DNA of 64,000 nt from Caryophanales bacterium UBA6259 (lineage in GTDB: Bacteria; Bacillota; Bacilli; Tepidibacillales; Tepidibacillaceae). The stretch is taken from the NCBI GenBank assembly GCA_002441135.1, contig DJVJ01000050.1:9329-73328 (forward strand), in the 5' to 3' direction. Positions 1 through 7,308 of the stretch are shown piece after piece. Position 1 is the first letter of the stretch; each line of letters begins with the position of its first letter. Below the pieces are notes generated by a model. The model had not been told where the DNA came from. It made no database searches and saw only the letters and a program-made list of their open reading frames with translations. The translations under genes and the position numbers were made by a program.

Positions 1-203
1 ATAGCACCCTCTATTGTCATGTTCAGCTCTGTTGAACTCTTCAAGGTAACATGATGATCATAGCTTGGTTTCCCATTTAGTAAAAGGACCCTAATTTCTT
101 CGACCCCTTGTCCAAAGCTATTAGCTGGTAAAAAACTCATCATGACGAAGACTAAAACAAAAATGGAGATTACTACTTTCTTTGCCGGTACTGGCTGTCT
201 CAT
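1..203 (-). CDS. SpoIID/LytB-like secreted protein, N-terminal part (cut by window edge)
   Basis: Only the first 67 codons are inside the window; the gene runs off the left edge. The start ATG at 203 follows a purine-rich Shine-Dalgarno (GGGAG). The protein opens with a basic N-terminus, a hydrophobic segment at about residues 9-27 and an Ala-Asn-Ser-Phe-Gly region that looks like a signal peptidase site. It then enters a beta strand (EEIRVLLL, residues 36-43) typical of the start of SpoIID/LytB domains. A SpoIID/LytB protein directly after ruvB is common in Bacillales, which supports the call. SpoIID proteins are peptidoglycan lytic transglycosylases. The catalytic region is not visible here, so the family assignment rests on context and the N-terminal pattern. 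Another secreted protein is possible. Confidence 0.5.
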   Translation of the reverse strand, partial: MRQPVPAKKVVISIFVLVFVMMSFLPANSFGQGVEEIRVLLLNGKPSYDHHVTLKSSTELNMTIEGA

Positions 204-283
204 TCTCTCCCATTCCTTCCCCTTTTTTTATTTTACGTTTCTCTCTTCTCTTTTTCGACAATTCTCTCTCTATTTCCTTTTCT

Positions 284-313
284 ATTGTATAGGTCATTTT
301 ACCTTTTCTACAA
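284..313 (-). promoter_or_regulatory. Possible sigma-A promoter for the SpoIID-like gene
   Basis: On the minus strand TTGTAG (308-313) is followed after 18 bases by TACAAT (284-289), about 80 bases upstream of the SpoIID-like start. The rest of the 204-440 gap is purine-rich on the minus strand and holds no gene or terminator I can support. Confidence 0.35.
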
Positions 314-440
314 GGTTTTTTATAAAATATTAGACTTTCTAATTCAACAATAGTTGTATTTTTTAACAAATAAAAACCGATTTTAGGTAGCAGAACCATA
401 AAATCGGCAATAAAAACATGAACTTAATTTACAATTTACT

Positions 441-556
441 TTACTTAAATAACCGAAACAAATACATAATCCCAGATAAAACAATACTTAAAATAATGCT
501 GGTCATCAATGGAAAATAAAAGCTGAAATTCCGATACTAATGAGCATTTTAGGCAT
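441..556 (-). pseudogene. Decayed DUF2905 membrane protein gene
   Basis: An ATG at 556 overlaps the ruvB stop region and encodes MPKMLISIGI, the usual opening of DUF2905 proteins, then runs out of frame. In another frame the sequence ending at the stop at 441-443 reads FYFPLMTSIILSIVL... and then SGIMYLFRLFK, the usual DUF2905 C-terminus. DUF2905 proteins have about 70 residues and two membrane helices. Here only 116 bases remain between start and stop, so roughly 95 bases encoding the middle are gone and the frame is broken. The position immediately after ruvB is where intact DUF2905 genes are found in many Firmicutes. I read it as an internal deletion that left both ends recognisable. Confidence 0.7.
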
Positions 557-1559
557 TGCGGTCATCGATGCTCTTCCTTCCTATGTGAAGATAGGCTGCA
601 TTGGTCGCCATTCTACCACGAGGTGTTCGCTGTAAAAAGCCAATTTGCATTAAGTAAGGCTCATAAACATCTTCAATTGTATTGGATTCTTCGCCAATAG
701 AAGCTGCTAAGGTGTCTAGCCCCACTGGGCCACCTTTAAAGTTATCAATGATTACCGATAATAGCTTATGATCAATTTGATCTAAGCCAAGCTTATCCAC
801 CTGCATCTGTTCAAGGGCAGTTTTCGCTAATTCCTTTGTAATCATTCCATCAGCTACCACCTGAGCAAAATCTCTCACTCTTTTTAATAGACGATTAGCA
901 ACACGTGGGGTTCCTCTTGAACGAAGTGCCATCTCTTTTGCTGCTTCCTCCACTATTCGAACACCAAGCAAATCTGCAGCTCTAGTTATAATATATGTTA
1001 ATTCTTCAATTGTATAATATTCTAAACGACTTACTACACCAAAGCGGTCTCTAAGAGGAGAAGATAACAATCCTGCTCTTGTTGTTGCACCAATTAACGT
1101 GAATTTGGGCAGGTCTAATCGAACAGATCGTGCACTTGGACCTTTTCCAATGATAATATCCAACACAAAATCCTCCATTGCTGGATATAAAACTTCCTCC
1201 ACTGTTCTATGTAATCGATGTATTTCATCAATAAATAAAACGTCGCCTTCTTGTAGGTTCGTTAAAATAGCTGCCAAATCCCCTGGCCTTTCAATCGCTG
1301 GACCTGAGGTGGTTCTAATATTTACTCCCATTTCATTGGCAATAATATTAGAAAGCGTTGTTTTTCCTAATCCAGGTGGTCCATATAATAATACATGGTC
1401 TAAGGCTTCATTTCTCATTTTTGCAGCTTCAATATAGATTTTTAGGTTTTCCTTTACTCTTTCTTGACCAATATATTCCGAAAGATAGCGAGGACGTAAA
1501 CTAAATTCTACGGTTTGATCTTCTGTCATCATCTGAGCAGATATAATTCTATCTTCCAT
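549..1559 (-). CDS. ruvB: Holliday junction branch-migration ATPase RuvB
   Basis: RuvB is the AAA+ motor that, with RuvA, drives branch migration of Holliday junctions during recombinational repair. The 336-residue protein is full length. Visible motifs are Walker A GPPGLGKT (60-67), Walker B with DEIH (111-114), the sensor-1 segment GATTRAG (157-163) and an arginine-finger region SPLRDRFG near 167-174. A C-terminal winged-helix part ends in GRMATNAAYLHIG. It lies 9 bases after ruvA and is transcribed with ruvC and ruvA. All three resolvasome genes are therefore adjacent; B. subtilis lacks ruvC and uses RecU. Confidence 0.97.
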   Translation of the reverse strand: MEDRIISAQMMTEDQTVEFSLRPRYLSEYIGQERVKENLKIYIEAAKMRNEALDHVLLYGPPGLGKTTLSNIIANEMGVNIRTTSGPAIERPGDLAAILTNLQEGDVLFIDEIHRLHRTVEEVLYPAMEDFVLDIIIGKGPSARSVRLDLPKFTLIGATTRAGLLSSPLRDRFGVVSRLEYYTIEELTYIITRAADLLGVRIVEEAAKEMALRSRGTPRVANRLLKRVRDFAQVVADGMITKELAKTALEQMQVDKLGLDQIDHKLLSVIIDNFKGGPVGLDTLAASIGEESNTIEDVYEPYLMQIGFLQRTPRGRMATNAAYLHIGRKSIDDRNA

Positions 1560-1568
1560 CGACCATCC

Positions 1569-2198
1569 CTACTTCTTCATTAAATTTTGTAATGCAAGCT
1601 TGATTAAATGATCTAATCCAATTCCTACATCAATTTGATCTTTTAGAGAATATAACGCTCTCTGTATTTCTTGCTCATGATATCCTAATGCCTTTAATGC
1701 TTCTTTTAAATCACGGGATAAATCCTGTTCTAATAAGGTTGTCTCCTCGAGCTCATTAACAAATAAGGAATCCTCATGGCCACCATCACTTATATTTAGT
1801 CCCTTTACCTTATCTTTTAAATCAAGAATAATTCGTTGTGCTGTTTTTTTGCCTACCCCAGGCATTTTGGTTAAATATTTTTCGTCGTTAGTGATTATTG
1901 CCTGAATCACCCTTTGAGGGGATGCATTGCTCATCATCGCTAGTGCACTTTTCGGACCAATCCCTGACACACTAATTAAAAGACGAAAAAGATGACGCTC
2001 TTCTTTTTCTTTAAAACCAAATAAACCCATCCAATCTTCTCTCATATAATGGTGGGTATAGATCATTGTGGTTTCATTGATTAAGGATTGGTAGGTTTCT
2101 GGTCTAGGAACATAAACCTGATAGCCTAATCCACCCACATTCACAATCACTGAATCCTCTTCAATCGTTACTAGGCTGCCTTGTATAAAATCAATCAT
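1569..2198 (-). CDS. ruvA: Holliday junction DNA-binding protein RuvA
   Basis: RuvA forms the tetramer that holds the four-way junction and loads RuvB. The ATG at 2198 is chosen because the protein then begins MIDFIQGSL, the family's usual start, and because GGAAGG lies just upstream within the last codons of ruvC. A longer ORF starting at 2216 would overlap ruvC. The OB-fold N-terminus, the two helix-hairpin-helix segments (VSGIGPKSAL and MPGVGKKTAQRI) and a C-terminal RuvB-binding domain are all present in 209 residues. The start codon follows the ruvC stop by one base, which suggests translational coupling. Confidence 0.97.
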   Translation of the reverse strand: MIDFIQGSLVTIEEDSVIVNVGGLGYQVYVPRPETYQSLINETTMIYTHHYMREDWMGLFGFKEKEERHLFRLLISVSGIGPKSALAMMSNASPQRVIQAIITNDEKYLTKMPGVGKKTAQRIILDLKDKVKGLNISDGGHEDSLFVNELEETTLLEQDLSRDLKEALKALGYHEQEIQRALYSLKDQIDVGIGLDHLIKLALQNLMKK

Positions 2199-2199
2199 T

Positions 2200-2697
2200 C
2201 TAGTTCCTTCCTTCAATCATACTAGTTAATTTTGCTGAATGTGCATGGCAAATCGCGATGGCTAAAGCATCAGCCACATCATCTGGTTTTGGTACAGAGG
2301 TAAGATTTAAATACATTTTTACCATCTCTTGAATTTGTTTCTTTTCCGCACGTCCATAACCAACAATGGCTTGTTTAATTTGTAAAGGAGTATATTCAAA
2401 AATGGGTAAATTATATTCTACTGCAGAGAGCATTAATACCCCTCTAGCTTGTCCTACTGTCATTGCGGTTGTTACATTTTTATTAAAAAACAGCTTCTCA
2501 ATTGCTACAGCATCTGGTTGATAGGCTTCAATGATTTCCTTTGCCGCATCAAAGATTTGCTTTAATCGAATTCCTGTATCAAGACCAGCCTTCGTTTCGA
2601 TGGAACCATATTGTAAAGGTCGTATCCGATGACCTTCCTTATTAATCACACCAAAACCCACAATGGCAATTCCCGGGTCAAATCCTAAAATAATCAC
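2200..2697 (-). CDS. ruvC: Crossover junction endodeoxyribonuclease RuvC
   Basis: RuvC is the Mg-dependent resolvase that nicks Holliday junctions. I start it at GTG 2697, which sits 7 bases after GGAGG and gives the normal N-terminus (M)IILGFDPGIA. The longest ORF adds 12 unlikely residues. The four acidic catalytic residues are visible with this numbering: D7, E67 (in AIEKLF), D140 and D143 (in PDDVADALA). At 165 residues the length is typical. It is the first gene of ruvC-ruvA-ruvB and is preceded by its own extended -10 promoter downstream of the bofC terminator. Confidence 0.95.
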   Translation of the reverse strand: MIILGFDPGIAIVGFGVINKEGHRIRPLQYGSIETKAGLDTGIRLKQIFDAAKEIIEAYQPDAVAIEKLFFNKNVTTAMTVGQARGVLMLSAVEYNLPIFEYTPLQIKQAIVGYGRAEKKQIQEMVKMYLNLTSVPKPDDVADALAIAICHAHSAKLTSMIEGRN

Positions 2698-2748
2698 TAA
2701 AAATCCTCCATAAACCCCAAAATACGAACACATATTTCCATATCGCTC

Positions 2749-2757
2749 ATTATATCA
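2749..2757 (-). promoter_or_regulatory. Extended -10 promoter of ruvCAB
   Basis: TGATATAAT (TG-N-TATAAT) on the minus strand ends 51 bases upstream of the ruvC GTG and lies after the bofC terminator. No good -35 is at 17 bases, which fits an extended -10 promoter. Confidence 0.55.
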
Positions 2758-2776
2758 AAAAAATGCTTTACTTAAA

Positions 2777-2806
2777 ACAAAAAAAATAGCCCTTTTATAG
2801 GCTATT
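2777..2806 (-). terminator. Rho-independent terminator after bofC
   Basis: Minus-strand stem AATAGCC / GGCTATT with an 8-base loop, followed by a run of T residues. It lies 12 bases after the bofC stop codon and separates bofC from ruvCAB. Confidence 0.8.
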
Positions 2807-2818
2807 TCCATCACGATA

Positions 2819-3364
2819 TTAATCTTCTTCTACCACAAATTCACTATACGTAGATAATATACTATGATATTCTGTAATGTTTTTTACGGGAATTCCTTTA
2901 TATAGCTGCTCCACTGGCTCTTTTGGTAAACCACTTTCTAAGCTTTCAATATCAATTTGAAAAAAAGTTTCAATGACATGATTTTCTTCTGGCTCTCCCT
3001 GATATAAAGTAAGTACACCATCAGCACTTAAACCAAAAAATGCCCCATCCTTACATTCAGGCCCTAATTCATCCACAAATCTTTCCATCGTAATAACATT
3101 GTTGTTGACATCATTGATTATCCAAGCATTATACTTGTTTTTTATTTCATCAATCGAGGTATTCATTTCTTTTTTTGTCTCAATCAAATCTTGTCCACAA
3201 AGATAATGTGTAATTAGATGAACCTCTGTTTCTGCCATTTTTTGTACTTCCTGTGCATTATCTTGCGTTTCTTCCTCTGCTTTTTGAATTAAAAAATTAG
3301 CTAAAGGTGAAAGCAATAGAACGCCAATCAAAACAATGATAAAATAAAAGCTTCGTTTTCGCAT
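2819..3364 (-). CDS. bofC: BofC, intercompartmental signalling (forespore-to-mother-cell) protein
   Basis: BofC is a forespore-secreted protein that in B. subtilis restrains the SpoIVB protease and so delays pro-sigma-K processing. The 181-residue protein has an N-terminal hydrophobic helix (about residues 5-26) serving as signal or anchor, and a C-terminal part (FFQIDIESLESGL..., EQLYKGIPVKNITEYHSIL) that matches the BofC C-terminal domain pattern. B. subtilis BofC is of similar length and lies close to ruvAB, as here. AAGGGG precedes the ATG. The region from 3365 contains an inverted repeat covering this ribosome-binding site. SpoIVB itself is not in the window, while its target complex SpoIVFA/FB is at 16.7-18.2 kb. 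Confidence 0.85.
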   Translation of the reverse strand: MRKRSFYFIIVLIGVLLLSPLANFLIQKAEEETQDNAQEVQKMAETEVHLITHYLCGQDLIETKKEMNTSIDEIKNKYNAWIINDVNNNVITMERFVDELGPECKDGAFFGLSADGVLTLYQGEPEENHVIETFFQIDIESLESGLPKEPVEQLYKGIPVKNITEYHSILSTYSEFVVEED

Positions 3365-3434
3365 ATAAAAAAACCCCTTTATATGGTTTTTTATTCCATT
3401 ATCACCATAATAAAGAGATTTATACCTATTTCCC

Positions 3435-4196
3435 TTAAATTCCTGGGATTAATCTTCTTTTATGTTCACTTAATCGATGTAATCGTTCAATTTTCTCAAT
3501 TGCTTTTTCGTCCCCTTCTTTAGTAAGAAGATATCGATCCAATTGTTCATATGTAAAGCCCATCTCTTGCTCATCGGTTTGACCTTCCCACAAATCAGCT
3601 GAAGGAGCTTTTTCAATGATTTGCTGTGGGATGCCTAGGTGCTTTGCTAATATTCTGATCTGATGCTTTGTTAGTGAAGCAACAGGATTTAAATCGGCCA
3701 ATCCATCCCCACCTTTAGTCATATATCCAACATAGATTTCTGAGTAGTTGCAGGTATCTGCCACCAAATATCCTTTTTGTCCGCCTATCGCATAAAGGGT
3801 AGTCATTCTTAGTCTAGCCTTGGTATTTCCCTTTGTAAGATCATTTAGATTTACTACCTTTTCGATTTCTGTGGTAATTTGATCATAAGCTGGACCAACA
3901 TCAACTGTTTCTAAGGTTAGGTCAATCGCGTTAGCTAAGGAATAAGCATCTTCTGCATGAACATTGCTTGAGTAAGCGGGCATCCAAATACCTAGTACCT
4001 TTTCTTTCCCTAATGCTTTCACAGCTAATGCAGCAGTTACAGCACTATCAATTCCTCCTGAAATACCAACAATAATCCCCAATGCATGGGCTTCTTCTAT
4101 ATAGCTTCGAATAAAATCAGTTCTTTTTTCAATATCTGCCTCGATATTTTCTTGATACTCTTCAAGCATTGTTTGAAATTGATCCATCTGATTCAT
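3435..4196 (-). CDS. nadE: NAD synthetase, ammonia-dependent
   Basis: NadE amidates nicotinic acid adenine dinucleotide to NAD using ATP and ammonia, the last step of NAD synthesis. The 253-residue length and the absence of a nitrilase domain indicate the ammonia-dependent form. The N-type ATP pyrophosphatase loop SGGIDS is at residues 46-51. The conserved ADTCNYSE and PSADLWEGQTDE segments that contact substrate are present. It lies 70 bases upstream of bofC and 96 bases after the CotS-like gene, with a candidate promoter directly upstream. It is probably a monocistronic housekeeping gene. Confidence 0.95.
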   Translation of the reverse strand: MNQMDQFQTMLEEYQENIEADIEKRTDFIRSYIEEAHALGIIVGISGGIDSAVTAALAVKALGKEKVLGIWMPAYSSNVHAEDAYSLANAIDLTLETVDVGPAYDQITTEIEKVVNLNDLTKGNTKARLRMTTLYAIGGQKGYLVADTCNYSEIYVGYMTKGGDGLADLNPVASLTKHQIRILAKHLGIPQQIIEKAPSADLWEGQTDEQEMGFTYEQLDRYLLTKEGDEKAIEKIERLHRLSEHKRRLIPGI

Positions 4197-4245
4197 CTAT
4201 TTCAGCCCTTTCTAATCTGATATTGATTGTATCACTATTTTCATT

Positions 4246-4274
4246 ATTTTAACCTTCGATTTCATCATACACAA
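4246..4274 (-). promoter_or_regulatory. Candidate sigma-A promoter of nadE
   Basis: TTGTGT (4269-4274) and TAAAAT (4246-4251) are separated by 17 bases on the minus strand, about 50 bases upstream of the nadE ATG. Confidence 0.45.
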
Positions 4275-4292
4275 GTATCACTACTCATTCAA

Positions 4293-5276
4293 TTAGAGTT
4301 TATTCATCTCCTTTTGAAATTGCTGAAATCTTTGATATTGATTCACATATTTTTCTAATAATCGGAGAACATAATCGGATTTAAATTTCTGTGGTCTTTC
4401 ATAAACACCTAACACTTCTCTAAAGAATTCATTTGGAAATCGCGAAAGCTGATAAATTAATTGTTTCTCTGCTTCCTGAAGCGAATGTAAGGAGTTATAT
4501 TTATTTTCTATTTGGAAAAATAAATTAATGTCCCAGCTCCATTCTACCATTATTCTTTGAGTAAGCTGAAGGAGGTCTATCCCTTGTGGTTCATAGCCTG
4601 TTAAATCAAAATCAATCATCGACCCCTTCCCTTTCTCAATTAAAAAATTATGACTGGCCACATCTCGGTGACTAACAATCGCATAATCCATCGTTTGTTG
4701 CTGTAAACGATGGATTGCTTCTATATCTAATCGCTGTAAAGCAGAAATTCCATATTTTATCATCTCTTTTCCTAATAAAAGAATATATTTATCAAGTATA
4801 GATCGATTTTGTTTATATGGAAGCTGCTTATACAGCTTAATAAAGCGATTTAAACGATCCTCATATTTTTGATAAATAATTTTTCTTACAGGTGGTTGGA
4901 TTGTTTTCTCTAAAAAAGAGGCATGATGATGAAAATTAGCCAAGATAGTAATTACATGATCTATATCCTCCAAATTGGAGTAGCGTGCATTTCTCCCAGT
5001 AAGCATTGGCATCAAAACATAGACTGCTCCTTGCCAGGGGAAGGAAGGTTTCTTGTCTCTTGTTTCTAAAAAATTTGGAAAACGACAAAACCCCTTTTTA
5101 GCAAGCTGATGATTAAAAAAATGAATCCACTCTATATGGTGAGAATTTTTATCATATGCCTTTAAAAGATAAACAGCCTCTTTGGTCTTTATTTTCCATA
5201 AATGCTGATAATTTTCTATCTCTAAAATGTCGAGTGGATATTGATGAGCTATAATCTCTCTTAATTGTCCATTCAT
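4293..5276 (-). CDS. CotS-family spore coat protein (APH kinase-like fold) next to SafA
   Basis: A 327-residue protein with the aminoglycoside-phosphotransferase-like fold of the CotS/CotI/YutH/YsxE family found in spore coats. The catalytic-loop motif HRDVASHN (203-210) and the metal-binding IDFD (221-224) are intact, as is a putative ATP lysine segment (YLLKAY, 37-42). Of the three CotS-like proteins in this window this is therefore the one most likely to retain kinase activity. It lies downstream of safA, 109 bases away, with a terminator in between, so it has its own transcript. GGGGGAAT precedes the ATG. Substrate unknown; a coat role is inferred from family and neighbour. Confidence 0.75.
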   Translation of the reverse strand: MNGQLREIIAHQYPLDILEIENYQHLWKIKTKEAVYLLKAYDKNSHHIEWIHFFNHQLAKKGFCRFPNFLETRDKKPSFPWQGAVYVLMPMLTGRNARYSNLEDIDHVITILANFHHHASFLEKTIQPPVRKIIYQKYEDRLNRFIKLYKQLPYKQNRSILDKYILLLGKEMIKYGISALQRLDIEAIHRLQQQTMDYAIVSHRDVASHNFLIEKGKGSMIDFDLTGYEPQGIDLLQLTQRIMVEWSWDINLFFQIENKYNSLHSLQEAEKQLIYQLSRFPNEFFREVLGVYERPQKFKSDYVLRLLEKYVNQYQRFQQFQKEMNKL

Positions 5277-5296
5277 GTTTTATTCCCCCTCGCAGA

Positions 5297-5330
5297 CAAA
5301 ATAAATAGCTATCCATTGGACGGATAGCTA
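5297..5330 (-). terminator. Terminator after safA
   Basis: Minus-strand perfect 9-bp stem TAGCTATCC / GGATAGCTA with a 7-base loop followed by TTTATTTT. It lies 56 bases after the safA stop and just upstream of the CotS-like gene's ribosome-binding site. Confidence 0.75.
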
Positions 5331-5385
5331 GAATATAACCATATATATGTTTAAAAACTACATTTTAGTATTTTTTTCTCTCTTA

Positions 5386-6210
5386 TTAATAAAATGGACG
5401 GGGTCTAGGTGGTCTTGGAGCTCTTGGTGGTCTTGCACCCATGCTTGAGCTAGAGCTTTCCATAGAGCTTGAGCTGGAACTAGAGCTTGAGCTAGCACTG
5501 GAACTTTGGCTGCTACTTTCCATTGAGCTTTCATAGGAGCTGCCATAGCTAGAGCTTTCAAAGTCTGGGTACATTCCCATTGGCATTTGTAAACATGGAT
5601 CCATCATATATGGATGCTGATATGGCATTTGTGGCATTGGCATTCTTCTTTGCTTTCTCATTGGCATTCTTGGTCTACCCATTTGCCAAGGTGAAGTATA
5701 AGGCATTTGTGGCATTGGTTGAGTTGGCATCTGATATGGCATTTGCGGCATTGGCTGAGCTGGCATTTGATATGGCATTTCAGGCATTGGCTGATATGGC
5801 ATCATTGGCATTTTTGGCATCTTGTGATGTTTATGCTTATGATGATGGTGGTGATGTTCTGGCATATATGGTGGATACGGCATCATTGGCATCTGTGGCA
5901 TTGGTTGTACTGGCATTTTTGGCATTTCAGGCATTGGTGGTGGTGTAGGCATTATCATTTCAGGTAATTCTGGTTTTTCTGGAACAATTGGTGCTGGTGC
6001 TGGTGGCGGAGCAGGCATTGCTTTTTTTGGATACTTAGGTTTTGGTTCCATTGGCATTCCTCCATCTGGTATGATTATTTTCATCCCGATATCGATTCGA
6101 TCAGGATTTTTAATTTGCGGATTTGCATCGATTAGGGTCTGTAAATCCACATTATATTTCTGGGCGAGTTTCCAAAGAGTATCCCCTTTTTGAACTACAT
6201 GAAGCTTCAT
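5386..6210 (-). CDS. safA: SafA-like LysM spore coat morphogenetic protein with His-rich and Ser-rich low-complexity regions
   Basis: The start is the ATG at 6210, preceded by AAGGAGGG; it gives MKLHVVQKGDTLWKLAQKYN. The longest ORF adds 29 unrelated residues. Residues 2-48 form one LysM domain, expected to bind spore cortex peptidoglycan. The remaining 226 residues are low complexity. There is a Pro/Met-rich region with tandem units of the type PMPQMPYQMP (about 141-172), a histidine cluster (119-129, nine His and two Lys), a serine tract (219-257) and a C-terminus rich in Arg and Pro ending RPRPFY. LysM plus a Pro/Met-rich tail is the architecture of SafA, which recruits inner coat proteins and binds SpoVID (present at 49.3 kb). 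The histidine and serine tracts are unusual for the family. Confidence 0.8.
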   Translation of the reverse strand: MKLHVVQKGDTLWKLAQKYNVDLQTLIDANPQIKNPDRIDIGMKIIIPDGGMPMEPKPKYPKKAMPAPPPAPAPIVPEKPELPEMIMPTPPPMPEMPKMPVQPMPQMPMMPYPPYMPEHHHHHHKHKHHKMPKMPMMPYQPMPEMPYQMPAQPMPQMPYQMPTQPMPQMPYTSPWQMGRPRMPMRKQRRMPMPQMPYQHPYMMDPCLQMPMGMYPDFESSSYGSSYESSMESSSQSSSASSSSSSSSSSMESSSSSMGARPPRAPRPPRPRPFY

Positions 6211-6296
6211 TGTTAAACCCTCCTTAGTCAAATACACTACATCATATGCGTCTATAGGTATTTTGCTAATCATTTGGGCAAAAAAAATCCCACCCA

Positions 6297-7229
6297 TTAA
6301 TTACAGGTGGGAGTGGGATTTTCAATTCTATGGATAAGGGGGCCTTCTTTTTGAATGGTAACTAATTTTAAATCCAGCTCAACCCCTTCAATTTCAGCGA
6401 CCTCATTTGCAATTTCTGCAATATAGGGAACTTCAAAATCCCTTAGGAAGAGAATAATAGTAGGTCCTGCACCACTTAATGCTGCAGCAAAATGTTTTTG
6501 CTCTGCATAATATAGTATTCTCTCTAAGCCCTTTACAACATTTTGACGATAAGGTTGATGAAGCTTATCCTTCATCACCAGTGGAATTTTTTCGATTTGA
6601 CCTGTGGCAAAATAATGAGCTAATAATGCAGTATTGCCAATGTTTTGAGAGGCATCCTTTAAAGGAATTCGTTCTGGAATTTGTTTTCTAGCAACATTAG
6701 TGGATAGGGTATATTTTGGAATTAGTAATAAAAGCTTCATTTCTTCCGGATAAGGTAATTTCTCTACAATAGCCAGTTCTGGATTCCCTCCTGCAATGAT
6801 AAAGCCTCCATAAAGAGAAGCCCCAATATTGTCGCTATGCCCTTCTATTTTTGCGGCAATTTGCAATAATTCATCCTTAGTTTTGATTTGCCCTAATAAT
6901 TCATTAGCCGCTAATAGGCCAGCGATGATTGCTGAACCACTACTTCCTAGACCTCTTGAAAGTGGTATTTCACTTTCAATCTCTAGTGAAAGGGGAGGTA
7001 TTGATTTTCCCGCTAGTTCATATAATTGTTCCATTGATCGGTAGATTAGATTGGAACGATCCGTTGGTAGAGAAGATAAATGCTCACCCTTTACTATAAT
7101 TTGAAAGGTATCCGCTAATTTAACACGAATTGTCAAATATAATGGAATCGCTAATCCTAATGTATCAAAGCCTGGACCCAAATTAGCGGTACTTCCAGGC
7201 ACTTTAATTTCTAACATTTCACCGTCCAT
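6297..7229 (-). CDS. thrB: Homoserine kinase
   Basis: ThrB phosphorylates homoserine with ATP, giving the ThrC substrate. It is a GHMP kinase with the N-terminal motif PGSTANLGPGFD, the ATP loop PLSRGLGSSGSAI and the C-terminal LSGAGPTII. I start at ATG 7229 (310 residues), preceded by GAAGGG; an ATG four codons later is also possible. The ORF extends upstream to a GTG at 7316 that overlaps the thrC stop. That extension would add a 29-residue Arg/Glu/Lys-rich leader not seen in the family, so it is probably untranslated, or an N-terminal extension if the GTG is used. Last gene of the ACT-hom-thrC-thrB operon. Confidence 0.93.
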   Translation of the reverse strand: MDGEMLEIKVPGSTANLGPGFDTLGLAIPLYLTIRVKLADTFQIIVKGEHLSSLPTDRSNLIYRSMEQLYELAGKSIPPLSLEIESEIPLSRGLGSSGSAIIAGLLAANELLGQIKTKDELLQIAAKIEGHSDNIGASLYGGFIIAGGNPELAIVEKLPYPEEMKLLLLIPKYTLSTNVARKQIPERIPLKDASQNIGNTALLAHYFATGQIEKIPLVMKDKLHQPYRQNVVKGLERILYYAEQKHFAAALSGAGPTIILFLRDFEVPYIAEIANEVAEIEGVELDLKLVTIQKEGPLIHRIENPTPTCN

Positions 7230-7308
7230 CCTCTTTTCCCTTCTTCCGTTTTCTCTCTTCTCTCGATTGTCTATCCTTTGTTCTTCAATCCTCGAAATAA
7301 GTCTCGCT

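Noticed and set aside
121..399. 92-codon minus-strand ORF overlapping the SpoIID-like start
   Set aside because: No ribosome-binding site, low-complexity Lys/Glu/Arg run from purine-rich DNA, and out of frame with the recognisable signal peptide.
5580..5967. Two long plus-strand ORFs over the safA region
   Set aside because: They are frame shadows of the Pro/Met-rich repeats of safA (repeated Trp/His or Ala/Phe codons) with no ribosome-binding site.
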